In this document: one piece after another, positions 47,757-56,123 of the stretch
Layout: every line of letters starts with the position of its first letter
How positions within the stretch are numbered: the first letter of the stretch is position 1
Origin: JBMYZL01 sp965661765
GTDB taxonomy: Bacteria; Bacteroidota; Bacteroidia; Flavobacteriales_D; Sanyastnellaceae
Length of the DNA: 64,000 nucleotides
Direction: 5' to 3'
Assembly (NCBI GenBank): GCA_965661765.1
Contig: CBFIFE010000005.1
Span: forward strand, 1-64,000
Position numbers and translations under genes: made by a program
Notes under the pieces: model-generated
Seen by the model: the letters and a program-made list of their open reading frames with translations, nothing else
The model's database searches: none
Told to the model about the DNA's origin: nothing

Positions 47757-48158
47757 GGCTTCCGTACGTGAGGTATGCGGCAAAAGTAACCAACACCCCC
47801 CATGTTGTTCTTGTCAATTCCATGTGAACAAACGTGGACAAGTTTTCCTTGCATATCCCACACCCACCCACTAAGCCAACCAACCCCCTCCCCTTCCAAA
47901 TTTTTTTCATTCCAAGTATCCTCAAAATGCCACCAACCCAACCGCCCTTTCTCCACAATCCAGGCACCTTTGAGTTCTCCACAAAGTTCATGACCATCGA
48001 GCAAGCACAAAGCTGTCCAAACTGAACACAAACCCAACAACACCAAGCTTCAACCCGTCCACAGCTTTGTCAAAAAACCTTGAAAAGTTGTGAATAAGAC
48101 CGAAAAGCAAGTTCTTTCCTCCCGACTTTTGCACCGTTTCCACAGCCCTATAAAGACA
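47757..48158. other. Candidate chromosomal replication origin (oriC)
   Basis: 402-base gene-free gap between two divergent genes. DnaA-box-like 9-mers (consensus TTATCCACA): TTCTCCACA at 47949-47957 and again at 47975-47983 (one mismatch each), TTATTCACA on the minus strand at 48089-48097 (one mismatch), TTGTTCACA on the minus strand at 47823-47831, TTGTCCACG on the minus strand at 47833-47841, GTTTCCACA at 48136-48144 and CCGTCCACA at 48055-48063. An AT-rich tract (47898-47911) may be the unwinding element. Left of about 48060 the plus strand is C-rich; right of it G-rich genes begin. Three parS sites lie 5-7 kb to the left. Boxes are visible; the origin role is inferred. Confidence 0.65.
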
Positions 48159-49706
48159 ATGAATTCTCTTTTCAAAAAATTGATTTTAAGTCATTGTGTT
48201 GTGTGGAACTTTGTCCAGGCCCAACCCGATTTGCCAGGATGCGAATGGACGACCTTTGCCTTCGATGATGGCACAGTATCCAGTGAAGGTTGTTTGGTCA
48301 ATGGTTTGCCTGAGGGCGAATGGCGCAGTTTTCACGAAAATGGCGAACTCAAAAGCGTGGGCTCCCGAAGCAATCACGAGCTCGAAGGACTGTGGCGTTT
48401 TTTTCGAGAAGATGGGACGCTTGAACGCGAGGTGGCCTATGCCGCTGGGCAGCGAGACGGATTGGATTGCTTGTTCGACGATCAGGGCATGGTGTGTGTG
48501 GAGCAGACCCCTTGGCGGCAAGGCATTCGGGACGGAGAATTGGTGTTGCGACATCTCAACGGATTGCCCAAGCGAATCATCCCGGTGGTGGAGGGTTTGG
48601 AATCAGGACGTGGAAAGGAGTTTGCGCCGGATGGTCGCCTCATTGCATTTCTGGATTACCGAGATGGGTTTTTGCGCTCGATGGAGAGTTTCAATCGATT
48701 GGACAGTCAAGGAAAAAAGCATGGGGTTTGGATTGTTTTCAGGGATGACGACCACAGATTGAAGCTCGAGGAAGGACCTTGGCGGCATGGGGTGCGGCAT
48801 GGGGTCTTCAAATTGTTCGACAAGCGTGGCAATCTGACGGAGATGGTGCAATACGCAAATGGTGAATTGTTGGAGGCGGGAGAAGAAAATGTGATGTTGC
48901 TGGACATTCGGCGGACCTACCATGAAAACGGTCAAGTGCAATCTGTGGGTTCCTACAGCGATGGCAAGAAGCAAGGCGTTTTCAGGATGTACGATGCGCA
49001 AGGTGAACTCATCGGCGGTGAGGTGCATGAAGCGGGTGTTTTGGTGGCCACTGGAATGACGGATCCTGCGGGCGATCGGCAAGGGGAATGGACCCTGTTT
49101 TTTCCTTCTGGCGAGATCAAGGCCCAGGGGGGGTATGGCAATGGCAAGCGAGAAGGGAATTGGACGTTTTTCTACGCTTCAGGCCAAACCGCCCAAACCG
49201 GCTCCTACCGAAACGGTGAATTGCATGGCGAATGGACTTGGTTTTACGAGAGCGGCAAGGTCCACCGCCGTGAACGCTACCGAAATGGGGAAAAAGATGG
49301 GATGTTTGAGGAATTCGACGAGGCTGGCAACACCCTGCTCGAAGGCGAATACATCCGAGGGGAACGCAACGGTGAATGGGTTTATGAGGTCAATGATCAC
49401 AGAGAAGAGGGGGCGTACATTGATGGAGAATGGCACGGCGTCTGGACCCATACCTATGACAATGGCCAAAAGCGATTTGAAGGGGAGTTTTCATTTGGCC
49501 AACCCCAGGGGAAGCACACCAGCTACCACAGAAACGGTCGAACCCAGTGGTCGGGAAAATACGAAGGGGGCGTGCGGGATGGAAAGTGGTTTTTTTACGA
49601 CGAGAATGGCGTTTTGGAGGCGACCTTGCAATATGATTTGGGCAAACTGTATCGGATCAACGGCAACAGGACGCCAGATGTTCCGCAAGGTGACGTCGAG
49701 GAGTGA
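48159..49706 (+). CDS. Exported MORN-repeat protein
   Basis: 515-residue protein with a short signal-like N-terminus (MNSLFKKLILSHCVVWNFVQAQ) and then roughly fifteen MORN-type repeats of about 22-24 residues, each near the pattern NG-x-x-x-G-x-W-x-x-x-x-x-x-G-x-x-x-x-x-G-x-Y (for example GSYRNGELHGEWTWFYESGK, GNGKREGNWTFFYASGQ). MORN proteins in Bacteroidota are often labelled YwqK antitoxin-like, but no toxin gene is adjacent. Strongly G-rich coding strand. ATG 48159 is preferred to GTG 48090, which lies inside the candidate origin. Confidence 0.82.
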   Translation: MNSLFKKLILSHCVVWNFVQAQPDLPGCEWTTFAFDDGTVSSEGCLVNGLPEGEWRSFHENGELKSVGSRSNHELEGLWRFFREDGTLEREVAYAAGQRDGLDCLFDDQGMVCVEQTPWRQGIRDGELVLRHLNGLPKRIIPVVEGLESGRGKEFAPDGRLIAFLDYRDGFLRSMESFNRLDSQGKKHGVWIVFRDDDHRLKLEEGPWRHGVRHGVFKLFDKRGNLTEMVQYANGELLEAGEENVMLLDIRRTYHENGQVQSVGSYSDGKKQGVFRMYDAQGELIGGEVHEAGVLVATGMTDPAGDRQGEWTLFFPSGEIKAQGGYGNGKREGNWTFFYASGQTAQTGSYRNGELHGEWTWFYESGKVHRRERYRNGEKDGMFEEFDEAGNTLLEGEYIRGERNGEWVYEVNDHREEGAYIDGEWHGVWTHTYDNGQKRFEGEFSFGQPQGKHTSYHRNGRTQWSGKYEGGVRDGKWFFYDENGVLEATLQYDLGKLYRINGNRTPDVPQGDVEE

Positions 49707-49730
49707 CCGCCCATCAGAAGAGTTTCATCG

Positions 49731-52610
49731 ATGAATGCCAGCCCACAACCTTCGAAGATTCGGTTTGATTTGTCTGCCATTCCGATGCCAGTGGGGCATT
49801 TGCCTCGAAGTGCATCTGGCCACGCGGAAGGGGTCTTCGATGCTTGGAATGAGTTGTTTGCCGCGGCCATCAGCAAGCCACAGGAACTGACGAATTGGTT
49901 GCCTGCCGGCGACTTGCCAGACTTTCTGGACCTGTTGCAGAACATGGCCGTGGGCGAATCCAAGGCTTGGCACATCGCAGAAAACCAAACGAATTGGGTG
50001 TGCAGGGCTTCTGCTTTGGAGAGCGGTTGGCTCTTGATGTTTGAGGCGCCGTTGGCGCCGATGCCTTCCATTGATTCCCTCAGTCACTCTGCGATGGATG
50101 GCATTGCGCGCATCGAGGACTTGATGATCGTCGATTGCAATGAACGATTTGGCCAAATCATGGGCGCAACAGATGTTGCCATGCTGAAAAACCGCGACCT
50201 CACGGAGTGGCTGAGCATTCGGGATTGGCGTCGCTTGCAAGCCCGTTCAAAAAGCATGAGCCCATGTGAAATTGAACTGGAAATTGCGCCAGGGAACTTT
50301 CGCTTTGTGGAAGCTGCGATGAAGCCCGTTGGGCCAGGGGAGGCCACGCATTTGTTCATCTACGATGTCACAGATCACAAGCGGGTTGAGCGCGATTTGG
50401 CCCAGACAAAGGAACGCTTCCGTTTGCTTGTCGAGTCGAATCCCATCAGTTTGTTTCTCGTCATTGAAGGCCAAATCCAATACGTCAACCCCGCCGCCAC
50501 AGAGCTGGTGCTGGCCGACGCGGAAGACGAATTGATCGGCGCCTCGTTCGAGACCCTGTTCATCAACAGCGACCGAGATCGCATCCGCACGGCGCTCTTG
50601 AAAGCTCGGCAAGGTGAGAAAGTTCCCTACGTCGAGTTGACGCTTGAACTGGAAGGTCACGTGCTCCGGGATGTGGGCTTGCGGATGACGTTGTCCGTGT
50701 TTGATCGGCAGCCAGCGATTCAGGTGACGGCAACGGATTTGTCGACGCGCATGGAGTTGATGCGCGAACAAATGCGGGCAAGCCTCGCCGAGGAGACGAA
50801 TGAGTTGTTGAAGGCAGAAATCAACAGGCACCAAGCCACCCAACGCAAGCTCCGCGAAACAGAGGAACTGAACCGAAGCATCATCGAAAGTTCCATTGAC
50901 ATGATCGCCGCCTTTGATGAAGACGGTCGGTTGTTGCAGTTCAACCATGCGGCATCCGTGGAGTTTGGTTGGTCTGTAGATGAGGCCAAAACCCTTGAAT
51001 TCTCCGCCTTTCTGGCCGATCCCGACGAGGCGGATGGCATTTTGCACGAGTTGCGCACCCACAATTACTTTGTTGGAGAGGTCGCCGGCATTCGGGCGTC
51101 GGGCGAGGAATTCAGCATGTTGATGTCCGTGGCCACTTTGCGTTCCGATGAAGGGGCGCGGTTGGGCGCGGTTGTTGTGGCCAGAGACATCACGGATTTG
51201 AAATTGGCGGAGGAAGAATTGCGCGAAAGCGAACACCGGTACCGCGACATCCTCGAGCACGCCACCGACTTGATTTTCCTGCTCAGTCCGGAAGGGCACT
51301 TCACCTATGCGAACCCATCGTTTTTCCGGACGTTGGGGTATGCGGGCATGGATTTGGCAGATTTGCCTGTCCACAGCATCATTCAAGGGCTTCCGGAGGA
51401 GCGCAATGCATGGATGGATGCCTTGGAATCCAGCCAACACGAATTGCAATTCAAGGCGCACGATGGCTCTGTCTTGCAAGTCATCGGGGGTGCGACTGCA
51501 CAGCATGATGATGCCGGCAATCGCATCGGTTTGCGCGGGATTTACCTCGACATCACGGACATGCGCAGGCACGAGCGCGCCGCACACGTTCAAAGTGCCA
51601 AGCTCGAATCCATCTTCAACTCCACCCGTTACCTGTTGATGTTCACCATCGACGGTGAGATGCGCCTGACTTCTCAGAATGAGAACTTTGCATCGATCAT
51701 GCGTTTGCAATTCGGAGACGATTTGAACCTCGGCGATTCAGTCCTCGACAAGTTCAATGCTGTGATGGAAAAGGACTTGGACCGCGATGTGTTGCAGTTC
51801 TTCCCCCGCGCTTTTGATGGTCGCCAGCAGCAATTTGAAATGCCGGTGCGAGATGTGGAGGGGAATTTGGTTTGGTTCCAAATGTTCCTCAACCCCGTTC
51901 AATTCGACGACGACCACAAGGAACTCAGTTGCATCGCTTACGACATCACGGAGCGGAAGGAAATTGACGAGGCCATCCGCAATGCTTTGAAAGAAAAGGA
52001 GGTGCTGCTTCAGGAAGTGCACCACCGGGTGAAAAACAACCTGCAGGTCATTTCCAGCATGCTCAACCTGCAACGGCGTTTCATCAAAGATCCGGGTTTG
52101 CTTCAAGTGCTCGACGAGTCGCAGAATCGGATCGCGACAATGTCTTACATCCACGAGTCGTTGTATCGGAACACGGATTTCAGTTCCATCAGTTTCTCAG
52201 AATATCTGGTCAGGCTCTCGAACAATTTGATTCACAGCTATGCCCGGCAAGATTGCCAGGTGGAACTTCGCACGGTTTTGGACGATGTCCATTTGAAACT
52301 CGATCAGGCCATTCCTTGCGGACTGATTGTCAATGAACTTGTTTCGAATGCGATGAAATACGCGTTTGTCTCTCGGCCGTTTGGCTGCATCACTTTGCGG
52401 GTGCAGCGTGTGCGAGGGGACTTGTTGGAGATTGAAGTTCAGGATGATGGCGTGGGTCTTCCCGAAGGCTTCGACTTTTCCCAGAACGATTCATTGGGCG
52501 TGTATTTGGTTCAAGCTTTGACAGACCAAATCGATGGCACGCTTCTTGTCCGCAACAACGAAAACGGGCCAGGATGTTCGTTTTTGGTTAGCTTTACGCC
52601 TTCGACTTAA
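49731..52610 (+). CDS. Multi-PAS sensor histidine kinase, HisKA_2 type
   Basis: 959-residue soluble kinase with no membrane helix. N-terminal region of about 110 residues, then four or five PAS modules (for example VDCNERFGQIMG, FLVIEGQIQYVNPAATELV, IIESSIDMIAAFDEDGRLLQFNHAASVEFG, FLLSPEGHFTYANPSFFRTLGY), each closing with a PAC-type strand (ITDLKLAEEEL). The phosphoacceptor is LQEVHHRVKNNLQVISSMLNLQ with His at about 764 (HisKA_2), and the HATPase domain has LIVNELVSNAMKYAF, EVQDDGVGLPEG and DSLGVYLVQALTDQI. Immediately followed by a response regulator, so the two form a pair. The sensed signal is probably cytoplasmic. Confidence 0.92.
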   Translation: MNASPQPSKIRFDLSAIPMPVGHLPRSASGHAEGVFDAWNELFAAAISKPQELTNWLPAGDLPDFLDLLQNMAVGESKAWHIAENQTNWVCRASALESGWLLMFEAPLAPMPSIDSLSHSAMDGIARIEDLMIVDCNERFGQIMGATDVAMLKNRDLTEWLSIRDWRRLQARSKSMSPCEIELEIAPGNFRFVEAAMKPVGPGEATHLFIYDVTDHKRVERDLAQTKERFRLLVESNPISLFLVIEGQIQYVNPAATELVLADAEDELIGASFETLFINSDRDRIRTALLKARQGEKVPYVELTLELEGHVLRDVGLRMTLSVFDRQPAIQVTATDLSTRMELMREQMRASLAEETNELLKAEINRHQATQRKLRETEELNRSIIESSIDMIAAFDEDGRLLQFNHAASVEFGWSVDEAKTLEFSAFLADPDEADGILHELRTHNYFVGEVAGIRASGEEFSMLMSVATLRSDEGARLGAVVVARDITDLKLAEEELRESEHRYRDILEHATDLIFLLSPEGHFTYANPSFFRTLGYAGMDLADLPVHSIIQGLPEERNAWMDALESSQHELQFKAHDGSVLQVIGGATAQHDDAGNRIGLRGIYLDITDMRRHERAAHVQSAKLESIFNSTRYLLMFTIDGEMRLTSQNENFASIMRLQFGDDLNLGDSVLDKFNAVMEKDLDRDVLQFFPRAFDGRQQQFEMPVRDVEGNLVWFQMFLNPVQFDDDHKELSCIAYDITERKEIDEAIRNALKEKEVLLQEVHHRVKNNLQVISSMLNLQRRFIKDPGLLQVLDESQNRIATMSYIHESLYRNTDFSSISFSEYLVRLSNNLIHSYARQDCQVELRTVLDDVHLKLDQAIPCGLIVNELVSNAMKYAFVSRPFGCITLRVQRVRGDLLEIEVQDDGVGLPEGFDFSQNDSLGVYLVQALTDQIDGTLLVRNNENGPGCSFLVSFTPST

Positions 52611-52627
52611 CAATCAATTTTTCCACC

Positions 52628-53377
52628 ATGCCCATCAACATCTTGGTTACTGAGGACGAGAGCATTGTCCGGAAGGACATCGAGCGCTGTCTTGTGAATC
52701 TCGGCTACAATGTCATTGCCTCTGCAGACAATGGTGAGGATGCCATTGAAATGGCTTTGAAGCACAAGCCGGATTTGGCTTTGATGGACATCATGATCAA
52801 GGGCGACATGAACGGCATTGCCGCGGCGGAGGAAATCAAGCGCAACCTCGATATCCCTGTTGTTTTCTTGACCGCTTATGCGGATGAAAACACCCTCAAT
52901 GAGGCGAAGTTGGCAGAGCCGCATGGCTACATTCTCAAGCCTTTCAAGGATGTAGACATCCAAACAGCCATTGAGATGGCGCTGCACAAGCACGGGAAGG
53001 AGCAGGAGCTGAAATTGGAGTCGGACTTTCTCCGCAGCTTGGCGGAGCACAAGCAGGACGCGGATGTGATTTTTGTGAAAAACCGCAGCCGTTTGATTCG
53101 GGTGAAGCACGAGGATTTGCTGTTTGTAGAAGCGTTGAAGGATTATGTGGTGGTGCACACCCGGGAGGAGAGCTTCACCATTCACAGCACCATGAAGGAT
53201 GTGGAGCGGAAACTGGATGACCGGGTGTTTGTCCGTGTGCACCGCAGTTACATCGTCAATCTGCAGGCCATTGAAAGCATCAAGTATGCGATGATCACGA
53301 TGGAAGGCATGGAGAAGGAGATTCCGGTGGGTGGCAGTTACAAAGACCTTCTGGCGAGCCGCATCAATTTGCTGTGA
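52628..53377 (+). CDS. LytTR-family response regulator
   Basis: 249-residue regulator. The receiver (about 1-120) has acidic pocket E9/D10, phospho-acceptor D54 in LALMDIMIKGD, and the T/K switch FLTAYAD and ILKPF. The C-terminal LytTR DNA-binding domain (about 145-249) contains FVKNRSRLIRVKHEDLLFVEALKDYV and VFVRVHRSYIVNLQAIESI. The receiver resembles those paired with HisKA_2 kinases. It begins 17 nt after the kinase stop, supporting a cognate pair. Targets are not visible. Confidence 0.92.
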   Translation: MPINILVTEDESIVRKDIERCLVNLGYNVIASADNGEDAIEMALKHKPDLALMDIMIKGDMNGIAAAEEIKRNLDIPVVFLTAYADENTLNEAKLAEPHGYILKPFKDVDIQTAIEMALHKHGKEQELKLESDFLRSLAEHKQDADVIFVKNRSRLIRVKHEDLLFVEALKDYVVVHTREESFTIHSTMKDVERKLDDRVFVRVHRSYIVNLQAIESIKYAMITMEGMEKEIPVGGSYKDLLASRINLL

Positions 53378-53379
53378 TC

Positions 53380-54597
53380 ATGCACGGGGGGTCAGCGCTT
53401 GAGCGGTTCTTGCGGTATGTGCGCATCGACACCCAGAGCGACCCATCGAGCCCCACTTGTCCCAGTACTGAGAAGCAAAAGAACCTTGGGCGTTTGCTCG
53501 TGGAAGAATTGCGCACGCTCGGATGCAGCGATGCGGCGATGGATGAACATGGCTATGTGTATGCGACGTTGCCTGGGGATCCGGAGGAGCCGGTGATTTG
53601 CTTTTGTTCCCACATGGACACGTCGCCGGAAACTTCGGGGGCGGATGTGGAGCCGATTGTGCACGCCGCTTGGGATGGTCAGCCGATGCGGCTGCCCCAC
53701 AACGACGTGGTGATTGACCCAGCAGCCGGGCATCCTGATTTGATGGACAAGGTGGGCGAGGACATTGTGACGGCAGATGGCCGGACCCTCCTCGGCGCGG
53801 ACAACAAAGCGGGTGTAGCGGAAATCATGGATTGCTTGCAGTGGTTTCACGATCATCCGGAAGCGCCTCATGCGACGCTGCGGATTCTCTTCACCCCGGA
53901 TGAGGAAATCGGACGGGGGGCAGACCGGGTGGACCTCGAGAAGTTGGGCGCGGATTTCGGCTACACAGTCGATGGAGAGTCACTCGGCAGCATGGAGGAT
54001 GAGACGTTTTCTGCCGACGGGGCGACCGTGGTATTTGAGGGCATCAACGCCCATCCGGGCTTTGCCAAGGGAGCGATGGTCAATGCCTTGAAAGTGGCGT
54101 GTGATTTCGTAGCGTCTTTGCCAGTGGACAGTTGGAGCCCAGAAACCACCGAGGATCGCACTGGGTTCGTTCATCCATACGAGATGACGGGAACGGTGGA
54201 ACGATCAGAAATCACGTTCATCGTGCGCAGTTTCGATACCGCGGAATTGGGGACTTTTGCCCAGCGCTTGCGGGCCTTGCAGCAAGATGTATTGGCGAGA
54301 TGGCCCGGTGCCACAGGCCGTGTGGACATTCGGGAGCAATACCGAAACATGAAAGAAGTGCTGGTCCAGCATCCACACGTGGCGGCCCGGGCGGCAGCGG
54401 CGATTGAGGCGGCGGGATTGAAGTTGAAGCGAGGCGCCATCCGCGGAGGCACAGACGGAAGCCGTTTGAGCTTCATGGGGTTGCCATGTCCGAATGTGTT
54501 TGCTGGCGAACATGCCTTTCACAGCCGGCAAGAATGGGTGAGCGTTCAGGACATGGAGAAGGCGGTGGAAGTGCTCATTCGCATCGCCCAAGGTTGA
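53380..54597 (+). CDS. pepT: Peptidase T (tripeptide aminopeptidase)
   Basis: 405-residue M20B metallopeptidase that removes N-terminal residues from tripeptides. Metal ligands fit CFCSHMDTSPE (His and Asp), LLGADNKAG (bridging Asp), FTPDEEIGRG (Glu pair: catalytic base and ligand), TVDGESLG (Asp) and the final FAGEHAFHSRQEWV (His). The dimerisation domain lies between the DGES and the late RGGTDGSRLSFMG motif. ATG 53380 lies 2 nt after the regulator stop; a GTG at 53374 overlapping that stop is also possible. Confidence 0.94.
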   Translation: MHGGSALERFLRYVRIDTQSDPSSPTCPSTEKQKNLGRLLVEELRTLGCSDAAMDEHGYVYATLPGDPEEPVICFCSHMDTSPETSGADVEPIVHAAWDGQPMRLPHNDVVIDPAAGHPDLMDKVGEDIVTADGRTLLGADNKAGVAEIMDCLQWFHDHPEAPHATLRILFTPDEEIGRGADRVDLEKLGADFGYTVDGESLGSMEDETFSADGATVVFEGINAHPGFAKGAMVNALKVACDFVASLPVDSWSPETTEDRTGFVHPYEMTGTVERSEITFIVRSFDTAELGTFAQRLRALQQDVLARWPGATGRVDIREQYRNMKEVLVQHPHVAARAAAAIEAAGLKLKRGAIRGGTDGSRLSFMGLPCPNVFAGEHAFHSRQEWVSVQDMEKAVEVLIRIAQG

Positions 54598-54666
54598 TCC
54601 CGATCTGCCAGGCCCCAAACCCCAGTTCCGAGGCCTCAACACCCCCCTCCAAGCACTTCCGGTATC

Positions 54667-55203
54667 TCATCCATTGTCCTGTTTTTTCAGCCCATAGACT
54701 CTCTGGATCAATCCTGTGGCAAAGGTTTCAATCGCTGTGCATTCAAAGGCCTCGGGCACCACGCCACCAGCGAACAGCAAAGTGCCCCGCTGAAGTTGAA
54801 TCGGAATGATGGACAGAATGATTTCATCAATCAAGCCTTTTTGGAGCATGGCTTGGGCCAAACCCGCCCCACCATCACAATACACATTGCCCTCATTCGA
54901 TTGCTTCAGCTCCTCGACCAATTCCCGCAGGTTCCCACCGAAAAAATGCAGTTTTCCAGCCGAGGGACGGTCCTGGCGAGTGATCACATACACCTCCCTG
55001 TCTTCGTGGTACGGATGGCCCATGCTGAGCACCTTTTCGTAGGTTCTTCGACCCACTAGAATGGCGCCGATTGTTTCCATGAACGGACCATACCCATAGT
55101 CCTCGCCTTCGACTTGGTAGGGGTTCAAGAAGTCGAGGTTGTCCTTGTCTCCGGCGATGAAACCGTCCTCGGACATGGCGATGTACAAAATGGTCTTCGG
55201 CAT
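54667..55203 (-). CDS. Dihydrofolate reductase family (RibD C-terminal-like) protein
   Basis: 178-residue cytosolic NADPH-binding protein of the RibD_C/DHFR-like group. TILYIAMSEDGFIAGDKDN is the opening strand and loop, GAILVGRRTYEKVL the cofactor helix, and NVYCDGGAGLAQAMLQKGLIDEIILSIIPI the second half. Substrate is not determined; these proteins are often of unknown physiological role. The ATG directly abuts the stop of the XRE-family gene, so it is the last gene of a DUF6249-XRE-DHFR-like unit. Confidence 0.88.
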   Translation of the reverse strand: MPKTILYIAMSEDGFIAGDKDNLDFLNPYQVEGEDYGYGPFMETIGAILVGRRTYEKVLSMGHPYHEDREVYVITRQDRPSAGKLHFFGGNLRELVEELKQSNEGNVYCDGGAGLAQAMLQKGLIDEIILSIIPIQLQRGTLLFAGGVVPEAFECTAIETFATGLIQRVYGLKKQDNG

Positions 55204-55416
55204 TTAGGGCAATTGAAAGAGGTCTTCGACCGAACAACGCAAAGTACTGGAAATCTTCAAGGCCAGGACTGTGGAGGGAACATAGACGCCATTTTCGATG
55301 GCGTTGATGCTTTTTCGTGACACTTCAGCGGCAACAGAAAGTTCTTCTTGGGTGAGCCCCGCGGATTTGCGCAATCTCGCCAAGTTGTTCAAGAGCTTCT
55401 GGTGGTTTTTGCCCAT
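55204..55416 (-). CDS. Small XRE-family helix-turn-helix regulator
   Basis: 70-residue one-domain Cro/C1-type regulator. The HTH core is LRKSAGLTQEELSVAAEVSRKSINAIENG (about 15-43), followed by VPSTVLALKISSTLRCSVEDLFQL, the pattern of short YozG/PopR-like regulators. It lies between the DUF6249 gene (2 nt gap) and the DHFR-like gene (no gap). Likely autoregulatory through the repeats at 55829-55878. Confidence 0.9.
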   Translation of the reverse strand: MGKNHQKLLNNLARLRKSAGLTQEELSVAAEVSRKSINAIENGVYVPSTVLALKISSTLRCSVEDLFQLP

Positions 55417-55418
55417 GC

Positions 55419-55814
55419 TTATTTGCGTTCGAATTGGTCTACAGCATTTGTCAGTTCCTTCTCCGTATTGGGATAGAGATAACCAGCGATCAAGACGCCC
55501 ACGCCGATGAATCCAACCAAACCGCCCACCCCTTTCAGAATGTTGCCCACAAAGAAATGGCCCAGAATGAAAATGCCCAGCCCCACGAACAGCGTGATCA
55601 CCCCGCCTCGCCGGTAGTCAATCGGTTCTTTTTTGCGTTCATCAAAGATGTTCAGCAGGTCTTCGACTTTGTCCGGGTTGTCCAAGTGGCGGGCAATTTC
55701 TACAGCGGCATCTCGCTTGCTTTTCGCATCGAAATACAGCCAAATGAAAACGGCAACAGGAATGATGATGCCCGTGAGCATGCCCAGGATGGGAATGATG
55801 AGTTCGATGTTCAT
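55419..55814 (-). CDS. Small membrane protein, DUF6249-like
   Basis: 131-residue protein with a first helix (about 2-24: LIIPILGMLTGIIIPVAVFIWLY), a soluble middle (DAKSKRDAAVEIARHLDNPDKVEDLLNIFD) and two more helices (about 65-105: GGVITLFVGLGIFILGHF, GLVGFIGVGVLIAGYLY). The pattern fits DUF6249. Function unknown. ATG 55814 follows a promoter element by 22 nt; longer in-frame forms to 55943 would overlap the promoter. Confidence 0.7.
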   Translation of the reverse strand: MNIELIIPILGMLTGIIIPVAVFIWLYFDAKSKRDAAVEIARHLDNPDKVEDLLNIFDERKKEPIDYRRGGVITLFVGLGIFILGHFFVGNILKGVGGLVGFIGVGVLIAGYLYPNTEKELTNAVDQFERK

Positions 55815-55828
55815 TGGATCGTTTGTTG

Positions 55829-55878
55829 GTGTAACGCAAACGTAACACTTCTTTTGGGATGTGAAGCAAAGGTTACAC
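55829..55878 (-). promoter_or_regulatory. Promoter and repeated half-sites upstream of the DUF6249-XRE operon
   Basis: Minus-strand TACGTTTG (55837-55844) is an exact -7 element. It lies between two opposing half-sites, GTGTAAC (55829-55835) and GTAACAC (55842-55848), forming an imperfect palindrome over the -7 region. A third half-site GTTACAC is at 55872-55878. Such placement suits repression by the XRE protein of the operon. Confidence 0.5.
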
Positions 55879-55927
55879 ATCTTTTTCGAGGACACCGATT
55901 TTCCAAGTGGGTTGACGCCATTGGGGC

Positions 55928-55966
55928 AAAAAAAAGCGGTCACACTTGGACAAGTGCAACCGCTTT
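55928..55966 (-). terminator. Terminator after tRNA-Asn
   Basis: Arms AAAGCGGT (55933-55940) and ACCGCTTT (55959-55966), extended by CACTTG (55943-55948) / CAAGTG (55951-55956), followed on the minus strand by a run of eight T (55928-55935). Confidence 0.85.
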
Positions 55967-55971
55967 CTGTG

Positions 55972-56045
55972 CTCCCCCTCTTGGACTTGAACCAAGGACC
56001 CTCTGATTAACAGTCAGATGCTCTAACCAGCTGAGCTAAGGAGGA
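55972..56045 (-). tRNA. tRNA-Asn (anticodon GTT)
   Basis: 74-nt tRNA on the minus strand. Acceptor TCCTCCT / AGGGGGA with discriminator G, D arm TTAGCTCAGCTGGTTAGAGC, anticodon stem TCTGA/TCAGA with loop CTGTTAA giving GTT, and T arm CTTGG-TTCAAGT-CCAAG. CCA is not encoded. Confidence 0.96.
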
Positions 56046-56068
56046 ATCTTCCCTTCAAAAAGGGAGCG

Positions 56069-56076
56069 CAAAGATA
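56069..56076 (-). promoter_or_regulatory. -7 promoter element of tRNA-Asn
   Basis: Minus-strand TATCTTTG, identical to the element before tRNA-Leu, ends 23 nt before the mature 5' end. Confidence 0.6.
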
Positions 56077-56123
56077 AGTACGACTGTGAAAAACTACAAT
56101 ATCTTCGCCGCAAAAAATTTACT

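Noticed and set aside
48159..49706. MORN protein as a YwqK-type antitoxin of a toxin-antitoxin pair
   Set aside because: No toxin-like gene adjacent; the label is a common transfer from MORN similarity and the protein has a signal-like N-terminus.
54598..54666. Terminator between pepT and the DHFR-like gene
   Set aside because: Only a 5-bp AGGCC/GGCCT pair with a long loop and no T run.
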